A stretch of 64,000 bases of DNA from a bacterium (GTDB lineage Bacteria > UBA10199 > 2-02-FULL-44-16 > JAAZCA01), in NCBI GenBank assembly GCA_021810905.1, contig JAJZQH010000005.1, positions 163,150-227,149 of the forward strand. Reading direction: 5' to 3'. The position numbers and the translations under genes were made by a program. The notes below the pieces were generated by a model. The model was not told the DNA's origin. It was given only the letters and a program-made list of their open reading frames with translations, and did not search any database. Positions 27,497 to 35,457 of this stretch are shown in pieces. Within the stretch, counting starts at the first letter, position 1. Each line of letters opens with the position of its first letter.

Positions 27497-28333
27497 TCAG
27501 AGGGCCGGTACAGGCGTGCTCGTGAACAGCGTCGTTCCCGCCTCCCATGAAGTCGGATAGCACGGTGGAATGTCTTCTTCCGGTTCGATGTCGCACGTCC
27601 ACGGCTGCGGCATCCCGTACTCTGAAATGTCCAGGACAGGGGATGACGCGACCTTTCCCACCAGCTTTCCATTATCGTACAATGCGGCCTCGTGATCGCT
27701 TATCCTTACGACTTTGGCGCCTCCGCTCTCAATGGACTTTAAAAACGGCGTGTCTGGAGATTTGTCTCCTTCCAAAAGATTGGGCGCACTCCATGGCAGA
27801 TAGGCGTCGCCGCTCCAGGGATGCAGTGCGCGAGATGCGGAACCGGTCATCTTTGCTGCGTCGGAGAAAATTGCGATTCTGCAGGCATGATAGCGATCAA
27901 GGCAATCAACGGCCAGAAATGCCACGATGCCGCTCATCATGTGCGCGAGCGTCCCTCCGACGAGCGGATACGAAAACCAGAGCCTGTCATTCCCCTTGGC
28001 CAGCATGGCCTCGTACATGGTGCAGAGCGCCTTTGCAGCTTTCCTGTCGCCTGCTGGATTGCCGTTTATAACATCCGCGATCGGCAGAAATTGCTGCATG
28101 CTTCCGGGCTTGATGAATTCATGCATCTTGAGCAACAGCAGGCGATTGGCGAGGGCTTCCTGGCCGTTATGGAACGTGTCGAGGGTGCCGCGCCTTGCAT
28201 TATGCGTCCGCCGAAGGTCAACGGAGCACGCCTCAAGCGACGTAATTAAACGCTGCAACTCCAAAAGTCGCTGCTCTTCCATTCTTTCTGCCAGAGTCTG
28301 ATAGCGCAGGGAATAGGGATGTTGTTCTATCAT
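27497..28333 (-). CDS. Hypothetical protein, no family recognised
   Basis: 278 residues from ATG 28333. This start is chosen over one 99 bp upstream because a near-consensus promoter at 28389-28417 places the transcript start near 28382, inside the longer version. The N-terminal 70 residues are helical with many Leu/Glu/Arg. One hydrophobic stretch around residues 122-142 (VGGTLAHMMSGIVAFLAVDC) could span a membrane. The C-terminal half is Asp/Pro-rich. No signal peptide is seen. It is 39 bp upstream of the ABC ATPase gene and may share its transcript. Confidence 0.6.
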   Translation of the reverse strand: MIEQHPYSLRYQTLAERMEEQRLLELQRLITSLEACSVDLRRTHNARRGTLDTFHNGQEALANRLLLLKMHEFIKPGSMQQFLPIADVINGNPAGDRKAAKALCTMYEAMLAKGNDRLWFSYPLVGGTLAHMMSGIVAFLAVDCLDRYHACRIAIFSDAAKMTGSASRALHPWSGDAYLPWSAPNLLEGDKSPDTPFLKSIESGGAKVVRISDHEAALYDNGKLVGKVASSPVLDISEYGMPQPWTCDIEPEEDIPPCYPTSWEAGTTLFTSTPVPAL

Positions 28334-28388
28334 AATGGTACGCTCTCCTTGCCGGACAAGGCGTTCCGCATCCTGAGAACAGGCTGTC

Positions 28389-28417
28389 GTATAATAATGA
28401 TATAGGGACGCTGTCAA
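28389..28417 (-). promoter_or_regulatory. Near-consensus sigma-70 promoter
   Basis: On the minus strand a perfect -35 TTGACA (28412-28417), 17 bp, then TTATAC (28389-28394). It drives the 27497-28333 gene and possibly the NodIJ-like exporter genes after it. Confidence 0.7.
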
Positions 28418-28484
28418 GAAAACGAAGACCATCTTTCGAGGGAGGCGTGAAGAACCGGCGTTACAGGCGAGAACGTCTTCACTG

Positions 28485-29207
28485 TCATTGCAGCTTGGAA
28501 TCGATCCACTTCGCGCATTGCTTGACGGCCGATGAGAAGAGCCGCTCGCGCGTTATTTCATCGCTGCCGTAATCGTAGTCAGTGTACCCCGCAACGTTTC
28601 TGAATTTCACCGAGGTCGCCTTTGCCGTGTACTTGTCGATAGGCGTGCCGTCTTTGGGATTGCGCATCGTTGCGATGAGATAGACCTTGGTCGTCTTCAT
28701 CCCAATGTCTCCGGCCGAGGTGTCGAGCCCGGTCCATTCGCCTACCATGCCCGCAGCCCCTGACGTCTGGCCGCCTCCGATGCCGCTCTCAATCCTGAAG
28801 TCGAAAAACGCATCAGCGGAGACCGGGCTGTACGCTTTGACCTCGCCGCTCATCTCCTTCTGCATCTTTTGCATGGCTGCCGCGAACTGGGCCAGCTCCT
28901 TTTGCGTGGGCATGCGGTCTTTCGGCAGATCCGGCACGTTCGGCGGTTCGGGCGGGGCCCCCTTGGCCGTCGTCGTGGGCGAAACAATGTTGATTGCGTA
29001 GCGACCCTTGCCCTTTTTTTCCAGTTCCTTCTTGAGTCCGAATTGAATGGTTTCCTTTACCTCATAAGCCTTTCGTCCGGAGTAATTCTGGCCGATCTCA
29101 ACGTCGCCAAGGGCCACAATTTTCTGATCGGCCTCCTGGGCCGCAGAGAGTTGCGGAAGCGGCACGAGCAGCATCGAAATGAAAATCACCGCCAGCTTAG
29201 TATTCAT
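28485..29207 (-). CDS. Secreted protein of unknown function
   Basis: 240 residues. Signal peptide MNTKLAVIFISMLLVPLPQL with cleavage after SAA; GGAGA before the ATG. The mature part begins KIVALGDVEIG and has a Pro-rich, Met/Gln-rich insertion (residues 85-120). It continues with strands FFDFRIESGIGG and KVYLIATMRNPKDG and ends AVKQCAKWIDSKL. The order of strands and the final helix resemble CsgG/curli-assembly-like secreted proteins, but no lipobox or diagnostic motif confirms that. Function unknown. Confidence 0.7.
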   Translation of the reverse strand: MNTKLAVIFISMLLVPLPQLSAAQEADQKIVALGDVEIGQNYSGRKAYEVKETIQFGLKKELEKKGKGRYAINIVSPTTTAKGAPPEPPNVPDLPKDRMPTQKELAQFAAAMQKMQKEMSGEVKAYSPVSADAFFDFRIESGIGGGQTSGAAGMVGEWTGLDTSAGDIGMKTTKVYLIATMRNPKDGTPIDKYTAKATSVKFRNVAGYTDYDYGSDEITRERLFSSAVKQCAKWIDSKLQ

Positions 29208-29247
29208 GATTATCTCCTATGCTAATTTGTAATTCTGACGCGGCCTC

Positions 29248-30942
29248 CTACAACACCCTCGGAGGCCTTCCGTTGTTGGATGCCACGCGGCTGCCCCAGC
29301 TTAACAGACTCTTGTTGCAATCATCGCGGTCGATCTTGATTTCTACGAGGCATGGACCGTCGTGCACCAGCGCTTTTTTTATCGCGTCTTCGAGTTCGCC
29401 TTCGGTCGTTGCGCGGCAGCCCCAGCCCTTGCCTTCGCCAGCGTTAAAGACGTCCATGAGCTCGGCGTAATTCCAGTTCTTGATCTCGTTGTAAGGTCCA
29501 TCGTGGATCTCGACCTCAATCGTATATCCGCCGTTATTCATGAGGAAGATGATAGGTTTGAGCCCATAGCGGATCATCGTGGAGACTTCTTGTGCCGTCA
29601 TCTGGAACGAGCCGTCGCCTATGAGCGCCACCGTGCGCGTGGAATCGCTGCTGCCGAGTTCATAGCCGAGCGCCGCGCCCACCGACCATCCGATAGAGCC
29701 GTACTGCATCTGTATTTCGTAACGGCAGCCCTCGGGCAGCTTGAGCCTCATACTGTTGAACCAGGAATCTCCGGTTTCCGCGATGAGAGCCATGTCGCGA
29801 GAGAGGATCTTTTGTATCTGGGCGAAGAGGAGCCGCGTGGTGATCGGCGTGTTCGGATCGCGCGGGTGTTTTGGCGGCGGTTCCTCTCCCCTGATGCGGC
29901 TGAATGCCTCGAAGGATGTGCTGTTCGATCTGAGCCTGCCAGCCAGGCCGCCCAGAAAATCCGGCATTGCCACGTGGGCATAGGTCTGCGCGGCGACTCT
30001 TACGGAATGAGGATTGACCTGTACGAGCTTCTGCGGATTCACAAGCGCCGAGCATCCCGTGGTCGTGTAGTCGGTGAATATCGGGCCAGCGAAGAGGTAG
30101 GCGTCGCTGGATTCGACGATGTCGCCGCAGCCCGGCGAGCTGACAGGCCCCCAGTAGGTGCCGATGTAATGCCGGTGGTTCTCCGGAAAGAAACCCTTAG
30201 CGTTCGGCATGCAGGCCACGGCGTATCCGCAGGAATCCGCCAGCTCACGGAACGCGCCGGCAGCGCCCCACGACCTGATCCTCGCACCGGCGACGAGAAC
30301 CGGTTTTGTGGCCGAGTTGAGAAAATCGGCGGCATGCTCGAGCGCGTCGGACAGCGCGCCGGCGTCGCTTCGAAGGCGGTGCTCAAAGGTTCGCTTGCTG
30401 GGAAACGAGACCTCGAGGCCCGCGATGTTGCATGCGACCTCTATATAGACGGGCTTGCGCGTGGAGAAGGCCGCCTCTATGGCGCGGTCGATCTGGACGG
30501 GCGCTTCGCTCAGATGATGAATCGTGACGGCGGAAGATGTTATCCGCTCAAACGCCCTGCGCACGTAATCGTAGTCGACCTCCGCCAGAGTGTGGTGGAG
30601 CTTCTGGTTTTCATTTTCGGAATTCGTATTCGGAGCGCCGGAGACTACGATCATCGGCAGGTCTTCGGCATATGCGCCCGCCACCGCATTGATGGCCGAG
30701 AGACCTCCCACGCTGTAAGTGAGGATGAGGGCGGAAAGGCCGCACGCGCGGGCATAGCCGTCCGCGGCATATCCGGCATTCAGCTCGTTGCAGCAGTTGA
30801 TCATCTTGAGCTCGGGATGCTTGAGCAGTTCGTCCAGCAGTACGAGGTTGTAATCGCCGGGGATTGCGAAGTAGTGCTTTAATCCGAGCTGTTTGAAGCG
30901 CTCCGCAAGATATCCGCCTATGGTAGTCCTCTTCATCTCCAT
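29248..30942 (-). CDS. pdc: Pyruvate decarboxylase (ThDP-dependent alpha-keto acid decarboxylase)
   Basis: 564 residues, close to Zymomonas Pdc (568). The enzyme converts pyruvate to acetaldehyde and CO2, the first step of ethanol fermentation. Visible features are IPGDYNLVLLDELL, catalytic Glu53 in CNELNAGYAADGYAR, the His-His pair LHHTL (116-117), the ThDP motif GDGSFQMTAQEV through LMNNGGYTIE, and the Pdc-specific run EIHDGPYNEIKNWNY. These point to Pdc over indolepyruvate decarboxylase. GGGAGG before ATG 30942 fixes the start. It lies 34 bp after a PAS membrane sensor gene. No adjacent alcohol dehydrogenase is in the window. Bacterial Pdc is rare. Confidence 0.9.
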   Translation of the reverse strand: MEMKRTTIGGYLAERFKQLGLKHYFAIPGDYNLVLLDELLKHPELKMINCCNELNAGYAADGYARACGLSALILTYSVGGLSAINAVAGAYAEDLPMIVVSGAPNTNSENENQKLHHTLAEVDYDYVRRAFERITSSAVTIHHLSEAPVQIDRAIEAAFSTRKPVYIEVACNIAGLEVSFPSKRTFEHRLRSDAGALSDALEHAADFLNSATKPVLVAGARIRSWGAAGAFRELADSCGYAVACMPNAKGFFPENHRHYIGTYWGPVSSPGCGDIVESSDAYLFAGPIFTDYTTTGCSALVNPQKLVQVNPHSVRVAAQTYAHVAMPDFLGGLAGRLRSNSTSFEAFSRIRGEEPPPKHPRDPNTPITTRLLFAQIQKILSRDMALIAETGDSWFNSMRLKLPEGCRYEIQMQYGSIGWSVGAALGYELGSSDSTRTVALIGDGSFQMTAQEVSTMIRYGLKPIIFLMNNGGYTIEVEIHDGPYNEIKNWNYAELMDVFNAGEGKGWGCRATTEGELEDAIKKALVHDGPCLVEIKIDRDDCNKSLLSWGSRVASNNGRPPRVL

Positions 30943-30976
30943 AGCGCCTCCCTTGACGGCTATATGCACGATTAAC

Positions 30977-32068
30977 TCACTTTCTTTCCGTGACGTCCAC
31001 GTCCATGCAGAAGACCTCGCTGACCTCTCCGCCTTCGATCATGGGGAACATGGTGGAGCGCAGCAAGCGCGCTTCGCCTGAACGCGTAGTCACCGTCCGC
31101 TCGTGCGGAGGCGACGCCTGGCCGGAGGCGAAGACCTCATTGATGGTTTTCTTTAGCGCCAGCGCTTCGTCCTTGTTGGAAAAGATCGCCGTGATGTCGT
31201 TGCCCGTAGCGGCGGAACTCGGGATGCCGTAGATTTTTTCGGAGACACTGTTCCAGGTATTTATGACCCCCTCGCGATCAAAGCTCTGAACCGCGATCAC
31301 CGCAAGGTTCTCGATAGCGGAGACGAAATGCGCGAGCGACGTCTCGCGTTCGCTCTCTATTATCCCGCGCGAGGCCAGTTCCGCCTTCATGAGCACGTAT
31401 TCAACGAGAAGGCCGCACAGCAGCAGGGCGCAGACCACGGCCATGCCGACGATCATGGCGTTTAATTTGAACATATCCGCATTCACCAGTTTCGAATCTT
31501 CGTCCACGCAGACGATTCCGTCTATCAGCGCCGTCGAAGTTTTGAGGGGGGCGCATGCGGTGAGCCAAATCCCCCATCTATCTGCCGTAAACGAGCTATC
31601 GGCCCAGGACTGTCCGCTCGCCGCCTTGCGCATCGCCTTGTCTGGTGCGGCGATGTAGGGCGTGCCTGCCGCGTCGCGCTGCTCCAGCTCGCCGGAGATG
31701 ACGCCGTCGCGATTGAGGTCGGCGGGCGGGCTGACGATAAGGGTGGCATTGTCGCCGGAAACGCGCATCGTATAGGCTGAGAAGACGTCGGGGTTTTCGT
31801 TCTGAAAACTTTCGATGATTTTGGTGATCTTGTCGTAGGTCGGCGTGCTCATGTCAGCGGGCGAACGGATCGCAGCGTGATCGCCGGCATTGATCTGTCT
31901 GGCGAGGCTCGAAGCGACCCGGATCAGATTTTTCCCCTCGGCCTCCACGAAGAAACTGCGGGTCAGATGAGCGAAGAACCATGCGGCCAACACAATCGCA
32001 ACGGCCCCGGCTATTCCCGCTGTGACGGCCTTGCTCTTGATGCGTGCGATATTTGTATTCGGTTTCAT
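30977..32068 (-). CDS. Membrane sensor with periplasmic domain and terminal PAS domain
   Basis: 363 residues from ATG 32068 (GGGGG seven bases upstream). A membrane segment at 14-34 is followed by about 165 periplasmic residues of Cache/CHASE-like type, containing a Ca-loop-like segment (DLNRDGVISGE). A second membrane segment lies at 203-223 and a PAS domain at 250-363. The protein stops at the PAS-typical ending DVDVTERK, exactly where a kinase or GGDEF domain usually starts. It therefore has no output domain of its own: either it is truncated or it acts through a partner. It lies directly upstream of pdc in the same direction. Confidence 0.8.
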   Translation of the reverse strand: MKPNTNIARIKSKAVTAGIAGAVAIVLAAWFFAHLTRSFFVEAEGKNLIRVASSLARQINAGDHAAIRSPADMSTPTYDKITKIIESFQNENPDVFSAYTMRVSGDNATLIVSPPADLNRDGVISGELEQRDAAGTPYIAAPDKAMRKAASGQSWADSSFTADRWGIWLTACAPLKTSTALIDGIVCVDEDSKLVNADMFKLNAMIVGMAVVCALLLCGLLVEYVLMKAELASRGIIESERETSLAHFVSAIENLAVIAVQSFDREGVINTWNSVSEKIYGIPSSAATGNDITAIFSNKDEALALKKTINEVFASGQASPPHERTVTTRSGEARLLRSTMFPMIEGGEVSEVFCMDVDVTERK

Positions 32069-32192
32069 TCGGCGGCCCCCGCTGGTTTTTTTTATTTTGA
32101 CAGTTCTTGGGGACGAGGACAAGCGGCGAATAAGGACTTTATTGAAAAATTCGGATGAATGGGATAACAATACGGTTAACCGTGGAGGTGTT

Positions 32193-32669
32193 ATGTCAAT
32201 CAACCGGACAAAGGGTTGTCTTCTGATTCTGGCTTCAGCTTTTGTTCTCTTCTGTTCACAGATCTCGAATGCATCTGAAACAAAGGATGCCGGGAAAAAG
32301 CCGGAGGTTAAATGCCACCTGAAATTTTCCCTCGAAGGGTGGTCGGTCTTTTATCAGCAGGCAAAGGGGGCGGGTGTTGTGACCTGCAGCAACGGCCAGA
32401 GCCGGGCAGTGGATATCAGCGCCCACGGCGGAGGGGTCACCTTTGGAAAGAGGAAGATCACGAACGGACACGGGACGTTTTCTGATGTGAACGACATCAG
32501 CGAGCTCTTCGGCTCCTATGCCTCATCCGAGGCGCATGCAGGAGCTGTAGGCTCGGCGCAGGCACAGGCGATGACGAAAGGGGAGGTCTCGCTGGCTCTC
32601 CACGGAACCGGGAAGGGGTTCGACCTCGGAATAGCCTTCGGCAATTTCAAGATTACGCCGAAGAAATAG
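32193..32669 (+). CDS. Small secreted protein of unknown function
   Basis: 158 residues. GGAGG lies seven bases before ATG 32193; signal peptide residues 1-27 (INRTKGCLLILASAFVLFCS) with cleavage after SNA. The mature part has two Cys and Gly-rich strands (DISAHGGGVTFGKRKITNG; ALHGTGKGFDLGIAFGNFKI), suggesting a small all-beta periplasmic domain. No family is recognised. A terminator follows. Confidence 0.75.
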   Translation: MSINRTKGCLLILASAFVLFCSQISNASETKDAGKKPEVKCHLKFSLEGWSVFYQQAKGAGVVTCSNGQSRAVDISAHGGGVTFGKRKITNGHGTFSDVNDISELFGSYASSEAHAGAVGSAQAQAMTKGEVSLALHGTGKGFDLGIAFGNFKITPKK

Positions 32670-32707
32670 GGGAAGATTCGGTCGAAGAATTGGCGGTCAC
32701 TCCAATA

Positions 32708-32742
32708 CAAAAAGGCCTCGCATTCCAGCGAGGCCTTTTGAT
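32708..32742. terminator. Rho-independent terminator
   Basis: AAAGGCCTCG-cattccag-CGAGGCCTTTTG, with A-run and T-run on opposite sides. It serves the secreted-protein gene and probably the minus-strand microprotein gene as well. Confidence 0.8.
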
Positions 32743-32760
32743 TGCCGTGTGAGCGCAATA

Positions 32761-32901
32761 TCAGCAGACGCACTTGTTCATCGGTTCTCCGCAGCAGCTG
32801 CATACGGCGGCTTTCTTTGCCTTCTTCGCCTTCTTGACCTTCTTAACTTTCTTGACCTTTTTCACCTTTGCTTTTTTCGCCTTCTTCGCTTTCTTTACCA
32901 T
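32761..32901 (-). CDS. 46-residue Lys-rich microprotein with Cys cluster
   Basis: The reverse strand has a run of G residues five bases before ATG 32901, then a 46-codon frame ending in TGA at 32761. Residues 2-31 repeat KKA/KKV units (MVKKAKKAKKAKVKKVKK and onward), giving a strongly basic, lysine-zipper-like N-terminus as in histone H1/Hc-like proteins. Residues 33-46 read VCSCCGEPMNKCVC, five Cys in CxCC...CxC spacing suitable for Zn or other metal binding. The strong ribosome site, convergent terminator and TATATA-type upstream element support a real gene. A nucleic-acid-binding role is inferred from charge only. Confidence 0.75.
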   Translation of the reverse strand: MVKKAKKAKKAKVKKVKKVKKVKKAKKAKKAAVCSCCGEPMNKCVC

Positions 32902-33434
32902 TTTATCCCCCCCCTGTGATTGGTTTTTATGCGGAGAATCATGCGAGATTCGTAGAGTTTATATATACTCAATTCTGAGCGAAGTAAAACAGATTGAACT
33001 CGCAGCTGAGAAGAATTCACGAGCGGCAGAAACAAAAATTCGATCAGCTTCCTCATTCTGGCTACTGACTTCTGAATTCCGGCCACCTGAACAAATACAA
33101 TCCGGTTAAAATAACCCGCAACTTTTTCAGCGTGCGGACGATAATTGAATTGCGGCGGCTCAGGGAGCGTTGCAACCCGGCGAAGGTCCTGAAAGTAGTG
33201 CTTGCCTTCCTGCCTGGTGCATGATCTAAGCGCTCGCATAAGCACGGTGGTTTGGAACGGTCTCCTCCTGTTTTGAATCACGCCAACAATTTGTCTGTGA
33301 AACGGGCATCATTTTGATGCTGCAAGCAGACCTATCTGCGGCCGAACGCGTATGCATGCTTTGCATGATTACGCGCCGACGGCTGCTACATGGACGCACC
33401 GGAATGCCCGGGGCGTCCCGGAAAAGGATGTAAG
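32902..33434 (+). promoter_or_regulatory. 533-bp gene-free region: structured 5' leader of the DEAD-box helicase gene
   Basis: No convincing gene is present. The right part carries three consecutive hairpins on the plus strand: GCATCA-TTT-TGATGC (33306-33320), GCAGA-ccta-TCTGC (33326-33339) and GCGTA-tg-CATGC-TTT-GCATG-at-TACGC (33348-33374). All lie shortly before the helicase start. Cold-shock DEAD-box genes often have long structured leaders, so this may be a temperature- or helicase-sensitive 5' UTR. The left part contains the upstream region of the microprotein gene and sequence similar to the repeat at 10655-10680. Confidence 0.45.
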
Positions 33435-34712
33435 ATGCAGAACCAATCGTTTGACGAACTGAGCCTCTCGGCGCCGATCTTTCGCGCTGTAAAGGCCGAA
33501 GGGTACGAACACCCCACGCCGATCCAGGCTGCGGCGATCCCACACCTTCTCACCGGCCGCGACCTCATAGGCTGCGCGCAGACGGGCACGGGCAAGACGG
33601 CCGCGTTTGCGCTGCCGATCCTTCAGAGGCTCTCCGCAGGGCGCAGAAACGTACAGCCTCGCTGCGCAAGAGCGCTAGTGCTCACACCGACTCGCGAGCT
33701 GGCGGCACAGGTGGGAGTGAGCTTTAAGACCTATGGGCGTTATCTGGGTTTGACCCATGCCCTGGTCTTCGGCGGAGTGGGCCAGCACCCGCAGGTCAAG
33801 GCAATGTCGCGCGGAGTTGACGTGCTCGTCGCCACGCCGGGCAGGCTCTTGGACCTCATGAATCAGCGGCACGTGAAGCTCTCCGAAGTGGAGGTCTTTG
33901 TGCTGGACGAGGCGGACCGGATGCTGGACATGGGCTTTCTCCCAGACATCAAGAAGGTCATCGCCGCGCTGCCGGCCCGCAGGCAGACGCTACTCTTCTC
34001 GGCCACTATGGCTCCTGAGATAATGAAGCTGGCTGAAGGGATGCTTACCGATCCGGTGAAGGTGGCCGTTTCGCCGCCGGCATCCACAGTGGAGCGCGTC
34101 GATGAACGCGTGCTCTTCGTGGACGAGGGCAACAAGAGGGCGCTGCTCTCGGAATTGCTCAAGGACCCGGAGATAGATCGAGCGCTCGTCTTCACGCGCA
34201 CAAAGCACGGCGCCAACAGGCTGGTGAAACAGCTCGGTCAGTCGACAGTGGAGGCGCGCGCCATCCACGGAAACAAGTCTCAGACCGCACGCATGGCTGC
34301 GCTTGAAGATTTTCGCGCCGGACGCTGCCGCGTGCTCGTTGCGACCGACATCGCCGCTCGGGGCATTGACGTGGACCGCATCACTCACGTGATCAACTAC
34401 GACCTGCCCAACGAGCCCGAGAGTTACGTCCATCGCATAGGACGAACGGCGCGGGCCGGAGCAGGCGGTGTGGCCATATCGTTCTGCGGCGCCGACGAGC
34501 GGCTCTTTCTTCGCGACATAGAGCGTTTGCTCAAACGCCCGGTGCCGGTATGTGAAGATCATCCATATCATTCGCCGCGCGCGGCCTCGGCCGAGAGGGC
34601 CTTGGGAAAAAGCGGCGGCGCAAAAATTGTCTCCGCGCGTAACCGGCATAATCCAAACCGCTTCAAACGTGCGGCGGGGAGGCCGGGAAAGAAGCGCGGC
34701 TGGAGCAGGTGA
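33435..34712 (+). CDS. rhlE: DEAD-box ATP-dependent RNA helicase (RhlE-like)
   Basis: 425 residues; unwinds RNA duplexes in ribosome assembly and decay. Motifs are visible in order: Q-motif [10 protein letters not shown]...[13 protein letters not shown], Ia [39 protein letters not shown] and [13 protein letters not shown] basic C-terminal tail of about 55 residues ([22 protein letters not shown]) probably binds RNA. Start ATG 33435 has AAGGA five or six bases upstream and begins just before the Q-motif. It is preceded by a long structured leader and followed by a terminator. Confidence 0.92.
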   Translation: MQNQSFDELSLSAPIFRAVKAEGYEHPTPIQAAAIPHLLTGRDLIGCAQTGTGKTAAFALPILQRLSAGRRNVQPRCARALVLTPTRELAAQVGVSFKTYGRYLGLTHALVFGGVGQHPQVKAMSRGVDVLVATPGRLLDLMNQRHVKLSEVEVFVLDEADRMLDMGFLPDIKKVIAALPARRQTLLFSATMAPEIMKLAEGMLTDPVKVAVSPPASTVERVDERVLFVDEGNKRALLSELLKDPEIDRALVFTRTKHGANRLVKQLGQSTVEARAIHGNKSQTARMAALEDFRAGRCRVLVATDIAARGIDVDRITHVINYDLPNEPESYVHRIGRTARAGAGGVAISFCGADERLFLRDIERLLKRPVPVCEDHPYHSPRAASAERALGKSGGAKIVSARNRHNPNRFKRAAGRPGKKRGWSR

Positions 34713-34730
34713 GAAGTATGACGACTGCAT

Positions 34731-34768
34731 AAAAAAACGGGGATACCGAAATCGGCATCCCCGTTTTA
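34731..34768. terminator. Bidirectional rho-independent terminator
   Basis: ACGGGGATACCGA-aa-TCGGCATCCCCGT with an A-run before and TTTT after. It lies between rhlE and the convergent secreted-protein gene. Confidence 0.85.
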
Positions 34769-34787
34769 TTTAATGGTTTAAAACGTA

Positions 34788-35351
34788 TTACTTGCCCGCC
34801 TTCGGCGCGGCCTTTGCCTTCGCAACTCCCGCGAGATCCTTGAGTACCGCTGCGCGCACGTCGTTCTTGATGTCTGCCGCCGTGAAGGGGCTGGTGCTCA
34901 CGATCTGATGGAGCCCTGGAGCGATTGCGTTGGCCTGTTCAGGCGTGAGGTTGAGTTCCTTCATGAGGTTCTTGTTGGTCTTGTCGTTGACCGTGTACTC
35001 GATGATGTAGTCCTTGTCCTTCATATAATATTTCCAGTCGATCTTCAGGTCTTCAATGGCGCCTTTCTTGACGGCGATGTTGGCTTTGCCTGCCTCGCCA
35101 GCCTTCGTGTCGACCGTTTCCTTTTCCATCTTCAGATTCTTACCCTTCACGTCCGTCTTTGTAACCGTCTCCGTTCCTGTAGTCGTGACTTCCTTCTTTG
35201 CCTTCGCGCCCGTCGCCTCGCTCTTTACTTCCGTCGTTGTCTTCGTGGTGTCGCCCTTGACCTCCGTCTTCTTCTTCATCTCGACCTGGGCCGATGCGTT
35301 GACCGCGAGCCCGAGCGTCACTGCCACTGCAAGAACCAACAGCTTCTTCAT
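34788..35351 (-). CDS. Secreted Lys/Thr-rich protein of unknown function
   Basis: 187 residues. AAGGGGG before the ATG and signal peptide MKKLLVLAVAVTLGLAVNASA. Residues 24-95 are low-complexity Lys/Thr/Glu/Val repeats (TEVKGDTTKTTTEVKSE), likely an extended linker. Residues 96-187 look folded (DWKYYMKDKDYIIEYTVN; LTPEQANAIAPGLHQIV), with an Ala/Lys-rich end. No family recognised; probably periplasmic. Confidence 0.75.
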   Translation of the reverse strand: MKKLLVLAVAVTLGLAVNASAQVEMKKKTEVKGDTTKTTTEVKSEATGAKAKKEVTTTGTETVTKTDVKGKNLKMEKETVDTKAGEAGKANIAVKKGAIEDLKIDWKYYMKDKDYIIEYTVNDKTNKNLMKELNLTPEQANAIAPGLHQIVSTSPFTAADIKNDVRAAVLKDLAGVAKAKAAPKAGK

Positions 35352-35457
35352 AATGCCCCCTTTGTTGAACGGTTGTCCTGCGGTTGAAATTGTGCGTTTT
35401 TATAGAGAAGAACGCTGGGCCTGGCAAGCAAAATGAAGGCCCGAGGCGGCCGTAGTG

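Noticed and set aside
29362..30882. 506-codon open frame antisense to pdc
   Set aside because: Shadow of a strongly supported enzyme gene; Arg/His/Gly-rich without domains or a ribosome site.
32895..33281. 128-codon minus-strand frame in the rhlE leader region
   Set aside because: No ribosome site or recognisable domain; it overlaps the microprotein's own ribosome site and its composition looks random.
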